DNA of 64,000 nucleotides from the NCBI RefSeq assembly GCF_044751345.1, contig NZ_JBIWXY010000001.1, positions 620,001 through 684,000 of the forward strand, in the 5' to 3' direction. Positions 59,477 to 64,000 of the stretch are shown in pieces; position 1 is the stretch's first letter, and every line of letters starts with the position of its first letter. Position numbers and translations under genes: made by a program. The notes beneath the pieces are model-generated. The model ran no database searches and was not told the origin of the DNA. It was given only the letters and a program-made list of their open reading frames with translations. This DNA is from Methylobacillus methanolivorans. GTDB lineage: Bacteria; Pseudomonadota; Gammaproteobacteria; Burkholderiales; Methylophilaceae.

Positions 59477-60118
59477 TTATGCAGCATCCGCACGGCTGGC
59501 AATCAACTTGTCCACCAAGCCATAGGCCACAGATTGCTCTGCACTCATGAAGTTATCACGATCAGTGTCCTGCGCAATTTTCTCAATTGGCTGACCGGTA
59601 TGATGCGCCAAAATGCCATTGAGTTTTTCACGCAGGAAAAGGATTTCCTTGGCATGGATCTCAATGTCAGAAGCCTGGCCCTGGAAGCCACCCAATGGCT
59701 GGTGAATCATGACACGGGAGTTAGGCAGGCAGAAACGCTTTCCCTTGGCACCTGCCGTGAGCAGCAATGCCCCCATGCTTGCAGCCTGGCCTACACATAA
59801 AGTGCTGACATCAGGCTTGATGAATTGCATGGTGTCGTAGATGCCCATCCCTGCAGTGACAGAGCCACCAGGGGAATTGATATAGAAATAGATATCCTTG
59901 TCAGGATTTTCCGCTTCCAGAAACAACAACTGGGCGACTACTAGGTTAGCCGTGGCATCATTGACCGGCCCAACGAGGAAAATAATACGCTCCTTGAGCA
60001 GGCGCGAATAAATATCGTAGGAACGCTCGCCACGGCCACTTTGCTCAATGACCATGGGGATATACCCCAGGCCTTGTGCCTCAAACTGGCTTTGTGCGGT
60101 CGAAGGATAATGAATCAT
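59477..60118 (-). CDS. clpP: ATP-dependent Clp protease proteolytic subunit ClpP
   Basis: ClpP is the tetradecameric serine protease chamber. The catalytic triad is in place: Ser114 in VGQAASMGALLL, His139 in RVMIHQPLGG and Asp188 in DTDRDNFMSAEQS. 213 residues with a short propeptide-like N-terminus. Its ATG overlaps the tig stop by one base (TAATG), so it is translationally coupled to tig. Confidence 0.98.
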   Translation of the reverse strand: MIHYPSTAQSQFEAQGLGYIPMVIEQSGRGERSYDIYSRLLKERIIFLVGPVNDATANLVVAQLLFLEAENPDKDIYFYINSPGGSVTAGMGIYDTMQFIKPDVSTLCVGQAASMGALLLTAGAKGKRFCLPNSRVMIHQPLGGFQGQASDIEIHAKEILFLREKLNGILAHHTGQPIEKIAQDTDRDNFMSAEQSVAYGLVDKLIASRADAA

Positions 60119-61422
60119 TAGCTATTTCCCATCAGGTCGTCAAACTTGACTTTCTTGTCGGTGACTTTGGCAGACTTCAATACCCATTCCACGACATTGT
60201 CTTCAGTTGCCAGAGCAGCTGGCTCATCTAGGCGCTTGGTGTCGGCATAGTACCAAGCCACCACATCATCAGGCCGCTCAAAGCTTTGAGCAAATACATC
60301 TACCATGGCGCGAATTTGGTCGGCATTGGCTTGCAGATTTTCGCTATTAACCAGCTCAGACAGCACAAGGCGCAAACTAGCGTTACGCTTGGCTTGCTCT
60401 TCAAACAATGCAGGCTCAAGGTTGACGTTTGCCAAATCAACCCCACGTTGCTTGAGGTTGTTTTGCGTGCTTTGCATCAAGCGGCCAATTTCTGCATTAA
60501 TAAATGCCTTGGGGACTTCCAGGGTAGTACCATCCAGCAATGCTTGGAAGGCCTGCTCCTTGAGCTTGGCGCGAACACGCTTTTCCACTTCTTGCTTCAA
60601 GCTGGCAGTGATTTCCTCGCGCATTTTTTCCACATCGCCATCTTCCACACCCAGGCTACGAGCAAAATCAGCATCAAACTCAGGCAGCTTAGCTTGCTCT
60701 ACCGTATTGAATGTCACATCGTAACTGACGGTTTTTCCAGCTAACTGCTCTGGCTTGTGATCTTCTGGGTAAGCAATCTCGAACACCTTGTTGCTACCTG
60801 GCTTGTTACCGGAAAGCTCGCTCTCAAAAGCAGGGAAACGACCGCCTTCACCAATGACCAAATCAAGGCCTTGCTCATCAGTGCGCTCAACTTCTTGACC
60901 GTCAATCGAAGCGATCAAGCTGATGTTGATCTTATCGCCCTTCTTGGAAGCACGCTTGACTGGCTCGAATGTTGCACGCTGGCGCAACAGCACATCAATG
61001 GTTTTCTTGACTTCAGCTTCGCCTACCTCTAGTGCAGGACGCTCAATCTTGATCTTTGACAGATCACCGACCTTCACTTCAGGAAACACTTCAAAAGTAG
61101 CTGTGTATTCAATCTGTTGATCTGTTTCAGCATAAGGCTTGTGCTCAATGTTGGGGTAACCAGCAACACGCAGCTTATTTTGCTCAATGGCGTCATTGAA
61201 ACTACGCTCCACAGCATCAGAAAGCACTTCGTTACGCACTTGCGCACCATATTGTTGGCGCACCATGTTCAACGGCACTTTACCTGGACGGAAACCAGGC
61301 AGCTTGGCAGTACGTGCCAAGCGGTTGATACGCTCATTGACTTCAGATTCCAGAGGCTGCACTGGTACGGAAACCGTCATCCTGCGCTCAAGATTGCTGA
61401 TGGTCTCAACGGTTGCTTGCAT
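60118..61422 (-). CDS. tig: Trigger factor (ribosome-associated chaperone)
   Basis: Trigger factor binds the ribosome exit and shields nascent chains. The ribosome-docking motif GFRPGKVP lies near residue 45. An FKBP-type domain (about 150-245, ASKKGDKINISLIASIDG) and a helical C-terminal chaperone part follow. ATG 61422 gives 434 residues, matching family size, with AAGGA 8 bases before; the frame open to 61467 is not needed. First gene of tig-clpP-clpX. Confidence 0.97.
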   Translation of the reverse strand: MQATVETISNLERRMTVSVPVQPLESEVNERINRLARTAKLPGFRPGKVPLNMVRQQYGAQVRNEVLSDAVERSFNDAIEQNKLRVAGYPNIEHKPYAETDQQIEYTATFEVFPEVKVGDLSKIKIERPALEVGEAEVKKTIDVLLRQRATFEPVKRASKKGDKINISLIASIDGQEVERTDEQGLDLVIGEGGRFPAFESELSGNKPGSNKVFEIAYPEDHKPEQLAGKTVSYDVTFNTVEQAKLPEFDADFARSLGVEDGDVEKMREEITASLKQEVEKRVRAKLKEQAFQALLDGTTLEVPKAFINAEIGRLMQSTQNNLKQRGVDLANVNLEPALFEEQAKRNASLRLVLSELVNSENLQANADQIRAMVDVFAQSFERPDDVVAWYYADTKRLDEPAALATEDNVVEWVLKSAKVTDKKVKFDDLMGNS

Positions 61423-61710
61423 TGCTGTGTTCCTTAAATCGAGTTTTTGAGCTGACGCTCTACACATCTGGTGCGAGAGTTAATCCAGCCAAGTGATTGA
61501 AAATAAAAAATTTGCAAAACCACAATGATGGTTTTACACCAGCATTCGCCGCCATCTCACCCATCGTGGGTTAAGAATTGGACATGAATATTAACTAGAG
61601 ATTCTAGCATAGGTTATAAAACATAATGTCGGGAAAAGCAGGGAAATCATCGGGAGGGGATCAGGTGAGATTTAGCTGGGACTAAGTCCAAGCTGAGGCA
61701 TGCATAAAAC

Positions 61711-61737
61711 AAAAGGGTTGAGAGGATCAACCCTTTT
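61711..61737 (-). terminator. Terminator of the cold-shock gene
   Basis: AAAAGGGTTGA pairs with TCAACCCTTTT over 5 bases, then TTTTGTTTTA on the minus strand, 12 bp after the csp stop. Confidence 0.9.
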
Positions 61738-61749
61738 CAACATCCATGA

Positions 61750-61953
61750 TTAAGCCTTTTGAATATTGGAGGCCTGCTTGCCTTTAGCTGTCTGTGCGAT
61801 TTCAAACTGCACTCTGTCATTTTCCTTGAGGCTTTTATACCCACTGCTCTGAATTTCCGAAAAGTGGGCAAATAAATCGTCGCCTCCTTCGTCGGGTGAA
61901 ATAAACCCAAACCCTTTTGCGTCGTTAAACCATTTCACTGTGCCAAGTGCCAT
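61750..61953 (-). CDS. Cold-shock domain protein (CspA family)
   Basis: The 67 residues form one OB-fold cold-shock domain, with RNP1 KGFGFISPD and RNP2 DLFAHFSEI. CspA-type proteins bind single-stranded RNA and act as RNA chaperones. Start ATG 61953 has GGGAGAATG overlap typical of a strong SD. Whether it is cold-induced cannot be told. Confidence 0.96.
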   Translation of the reverse strand: MALGTVKWFNDAKGFGFISPDEGGDDLFAHFSEIQSSGYKSLKENDRVQFEIAQTAKGKQASNIQKA

Positions 61954-62066
61954 TTCATTCTCCCAAATAGTATGTGACTGATTGCAACTGCATGCTAAAA
62001 CAACAATACACTCGGGGAGATAAGCAATGACTGATTATGATGTAGGCTCTCTCCTACAGATAGAAA

Positions 62067-62096
62067 CGCTCAGAGCCGCATTAGCGGCTCTGAGCG
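62067..62096 (-). terminator. Terminator of the MscS-like gene
   Basis: A perfect 13-bp stem CGCTCAGAGCCGC with GCGGCTCTGAGCG over an ATTA loop, then TTTCT on the minus strand. It lies 20 bp after the gene stop. A smaller hairpin GTAGG-CTCTCT-CCTAC lies just beyond it. Confidence 0.78.
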
Positions 62097-62115
62097 AGTT
62101 TAAGGAAACTACACC

Positions 62116-62787
62116 TTATTTGCGCTTGGATTGTATTTCTTCAATCAGGCGGGCAGCCCTTTCCTTGCCTCCCAGACCAAAGGCAATGGCCAGCGCCAGG
62201 AAGATAGCACCAAAGACGATCACAAATAATGCAGTTAATAGCTGTGTGCCAATATCCAATTGCTCTAGGGCAACAAACAAGGCAAAAATCTGGATACCAT
62301 ACTCTACGGTCGTGCTGATTTTGAGCGCACCGTCATATTTCATGCCGTGTAGCCACGCGAATACCAAGCGATTCACGAAGCGCGCCAACAAGGTACCAAA
62401 AATCAACACTAGAATAGCAACAATAATCTTAGGCAGATAATTGGCTAAGTTGTTGAGCATATGGGCAACTTCGTTGAGGCCCAATGTATTGGCGCCCGTG
62501 ATGACAAATAGCAGAATCACCAACCAATAGATCACTTGGCTGATTACGCCACTCAACGTCAGATCAAAATCACCGTGCTTGAGAAAGGCCTCAAGACCAG
62601 AACGATCAGCAAACTTATCGAACTGAGCCAACTCAAGAATACGCTTGACACCCATACATGCCACCTTGGCACAGATCCAGCCGAATCCCAGGATAACAAT
62701 CACGGCTAGCAATTTAGGAAAAAAATTAGCGACTTGGGTCCAGAACTCATTGAGGGATGTGAGAAAAATATCAATCTGCTGCTGCAT
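62116..62787 (-). CDS. Conserved TM-helix (MscS-like) channel protein
   Basis: A 223-residue membrane protein with the TM-helix repeat seen in small MscS-like channels (PF05552 type): VANFFPKLLAVIVILGFGWI and later LANYLPKIIVAILVLIFGTL, which are clear internal repeats. Five hydrophobic segments are seen. The MscS beta-domain is missing, and the protein ends in a charged helix (KERAARLIEEIQSKRK), so gating by tension is doubtful. ATG 62787 has AAGGAG 7 bases upstream and is preferred to GTG 62793. Confidence 0.8.
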   Translation of the reverse strand: MQQQIDIFLTSLNEFWTQVANFFPKLLAVIVILGFGWICAKVACMGVKRILELAQFDKFADRSGLEAFLKHGDFDLTLSGVISQVIYWLVILLFVITGANTLGLNEVAHMLNNLANYLPKIIVAILVLIFGTLLARFVNRLVFAWLHGMKYDGALKISTTVEYGIQIFALFVALEQLDIGTQLLTALFVIVFGAIFLALAIAFGLGGKERAARLIEEIQSKRK

Positions 62788-62983
62788 ATACACACTCCTT
62801 ATATATTTATTGATGACCTTGATTTATCAGGTCTTTTGAGCCGGGGCAATAAGCCCAGCGTGTCAGGATTGGAGAGGCATTTTCTCGTAAATGCAGATTG
62901 TTCGCAAACAAATTAACCCTTAAAAGTTAATTTTTAACATTAAATATCATAATTAATTGATTGATTTTTAATTAAATTAAAAA

Positions 62984-63004
62984 ACATCAGAAGATTTTTG
63001 ATGT
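62984..63004 (-). terminator. Terminator of the exported TPR gene
   Basis: ACATCA pairs with TGATGT over about 9 bases, then a run of six T and TTTAATT on the minus strand. The stem is short and the flanks (62915-62990) are almost pure A/T. The rest of the 250-bp gap to 62787 shows nothing further that I can name. Confidence 0.5.
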
Positions 63005-63037
63005 GTTTTTGGAAGTAAATGCAAATAGTGCATTACT

Positions 63038-63940
63038 TTAATGCTGGGATAGTTTTTCTAATTGCAGATTTATTTCTGCACTTAGTTTTTCAGCACCAAT
63101 AGCCTCGGCAATCTCTAGTGCCTGCGCCAATGCTTCTTTCGCCTTGTTGGCTTGCTTAGCTGCAATAAAATTGAGCCCAAGATAGTAATAGCCTTTCGCT
63201 ACCCAGTAGCCATCTCCGGCACTTTTTGCTTTTTCTATGATTTTATTCAGGTTTTTCTCGGCATTATTGAAGTCCTTAGCACCGATATATAAATATCCAA
63301 GCTCCAAACCAGCATTGGCATAGCTATCAAAATCCCCATCACTTGCCTGCATCACTAATGCCTTGACTTGATATGCGATTGCATCGTCATAAAGCCCTTG
63401 CTTGGCTTTGAGTCGCGCCAAGTGTTCATTGGCATCCGCGCGCTCGTTATTGTTGCCTGCTAGTTTCAGTGCACTCTCATAATAGCCTTGTGCTTCTGAT
63501 AGCAGGGACTGTTGTACCAACGCCTCTCCTGATAGCAAGCTCGCAATCACCTGGAATTTTTGATTTTTTTCCTGCTGCGCCAATAACAGTGCTGCTTGAT
63601 AACTCGCTTGCGCTTCTGCATATTGGCCTAGCGCCTTATAAGCATTGCCTTTGAATAAATGGACTAACAGCCTGTCATTTGCTGTCACAGCGCTAGGTTC
63701 AGCTTTGCTAAAGCTATTCAGCGCTTCATTGGCCTTTCCCATACTGAGTGCTGCCCTGCCCTGGCATAGCAATAAATCTCGCTGCATAGGCTGTTGTGCT
63801 AATCCTTGCTCTGCTTGGGCCAACGCAGTCGCCGCATCGTTTTCATTAAGCGCTTGGAGGCAGGCTTCAGCAGGATTGTTCGCCGCATTCGCAGCATTAG
63901 CTGTCAACATGAATATGATAAGAGCTCTAAAAAGCGGCAT
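63038..63940 (-). CDS. Exported TPR-repeat protein of unknown function
   Basis: A 300-residue protein with a signal peptide (MPLFRALIIFMLTANAANAA) and about seven TPR-like helical pairs (YKALGQYAEAQASYQAALLLA, LAKYKQ-type, YLYIGAKDFNNAEKNLNKII, FIAAKQANKAKEALAQALEIA). TPR proteins act as scaffolds; its partner may be the gene just upstream, whose end lies 2 bp away. Periplasmic location is inferred from the signal peptide. No enzyme motif is seen. Confidence 0.8.
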   Translation of the reverse strand: MPLFRALIIFMLTANAANAANNPAEACLQALNENDAATALAQAEQGLAQQPMQRDLLLCQGRAALSMGKANEALNSFSKAEPSAVTANDRLLVHLFKGNAYKALGQYAEAQASYQAALLLAQQEKNQKFQVIASLLSGEALVQQSLLSEAQGYYESALKLAGNNNERADANEHLARLKAKQGLYDDAIAYQVKALVMQASDGDFDSYANAGLELGYLYIGAKDFNNAEKNLNKIIEKAKSAGDGYWVAKGYYYLGLNFIAAKQANKAKEALAQALEIAEAIGAEKLSAEINLQLEKLSQH

Positions 63941-63942
63941 TG

Positions 63943-64000
63943 TTACTCCAGATATTGATTCCAGTCATGGGCGGTACGTCCGCGGGCAAAAAACTCGGGG
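63943..64000 (-). CDS. C-terminal end of a gene cut by the right window edge
   Basis: The minus strand reads PEFFARGRTAHDWNQYLE and a TAA at 63945-63943, two bases before the TPR gene start. The short gap implies one operon. The fragment is too short to assign a family. Confidence 0.6.
   Translation of the reverse strand, partial: PEFFARGRTAHDWNQYLE

Noticed and set aside
62027..62440. 137-codon plus-strand frame across the terminator and the MscS-like gene
   Set aside because: Crosses a perfect terminator hairpin and is antisense to a gene with a good ribosome site.
62905..62990. AT-rich gap as an origin or an insertion
   Set aside because: Only short A/T runs and the TPR-gene terminator; no DnaA boxes or repeats seen.
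1..64000. CRISPR arrays, rRNA operons, intact insertion sequences, integrases
   Set aside because: Looked for regularly spaced repeats, rRNA motifs and transposase/integrase motifs and saw none.

Overview
The window reads as chromosomal DNA of a betaproteobacterium, most like a member of the Methylophilaceae (Methylobacillus/Methylovorus type). This rests on gene content and order (tig-clpP-clpX-lon-hupB-tRNA-ppiD, tsaE-amiC-mutL-miaA, NdvB-like glucan enzymes, a glg cluster with two GH57 genes) and on the form of the dif site. The genus is inference. No rRNA, CRISPR array or intact insertion sequence was seen.

Layout. 1-5.5 kb: an RND multidrug pump (permease cut by the left edge, plus its adaptor) divergent from a TetR regulator across a palindromic operator; then mntP, a Mn2+ exporter, behind a recognisable yybP-ykoY manganese riboswitch. 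5.6-7.6 kb: a WaaP/InaA-like kinase, a LysE exporter and a small membrane protein, with a short direct repeat on both sides of the last two. 7.7-16.2 kb: alpha-glucan metabolism, with glgB divergent from glgC, two GH57 enzymes and a ROK glucokinase. 16.2-22.6 kb: an iron-type cell-surface signalling locus (Fur-like box, FecI sigma, FecR, STN-containing TonB receptor) followed by the DUF3649/PepSY/DUF3325 membrane trio. 22.6-31.5 kb: envelope polysaccharide genes, namely two GH17-type beta-1,3-glucan proteins (one fused to a GT2 synthase), a secreted orphan, and a ChbG/HpnK deacetylase-GtrA-GT2-GT39 group. 31.6-40.3 kb: queG and tsaE with abutting start codons, then amiC, an RNA-type metallo-beta-lactamase, an ABM-fold protein, mutL, miaA and convergent dapC. 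40.4-46.2 kb: pilU, an EAL/GGDDF protein behind a sigma-54 promoter, and a GT41 TPR glycosyltransferase. 46.3-51.4 kb: mnmC, modABC with a ModE-like site, and a SAM methyltransferase.

The most striking spot is 51.4-52.8 kb. A 28-bp XerCD dif site lies at 51454-51481, so the chromosome terminus (dimer-resolution site) is in this window. Directly beside it is an AT-rich block with an orphan membrane-anchored protein and, immediately upstream of that gene, a decayed reading frame resembling the C-terminal part of a rolling-circle replication protein of filamentous phages (inoviruses). Some of those phages integrate at dif with the host XerCD enzymes. The best single reading is a remnant of a dif-integrating element with one retained cargo gene. 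FtsK-orienting KOPS-like octamers switch strand across dif, and every gene identified to its right runs on the minus strand, as expected at the meeting point of two replichores.

52.8-64 kb is a protein-quality-control block, all on the minus strand: tig, clpP, clpX, lon (with a sigma-32-type promoter), hupB, tRNA-Val, tRNA-Asp, ppiD. Upstream of it are a cold-shock protein, a small MscS-like TM-helix protein and an exported TPR protein.
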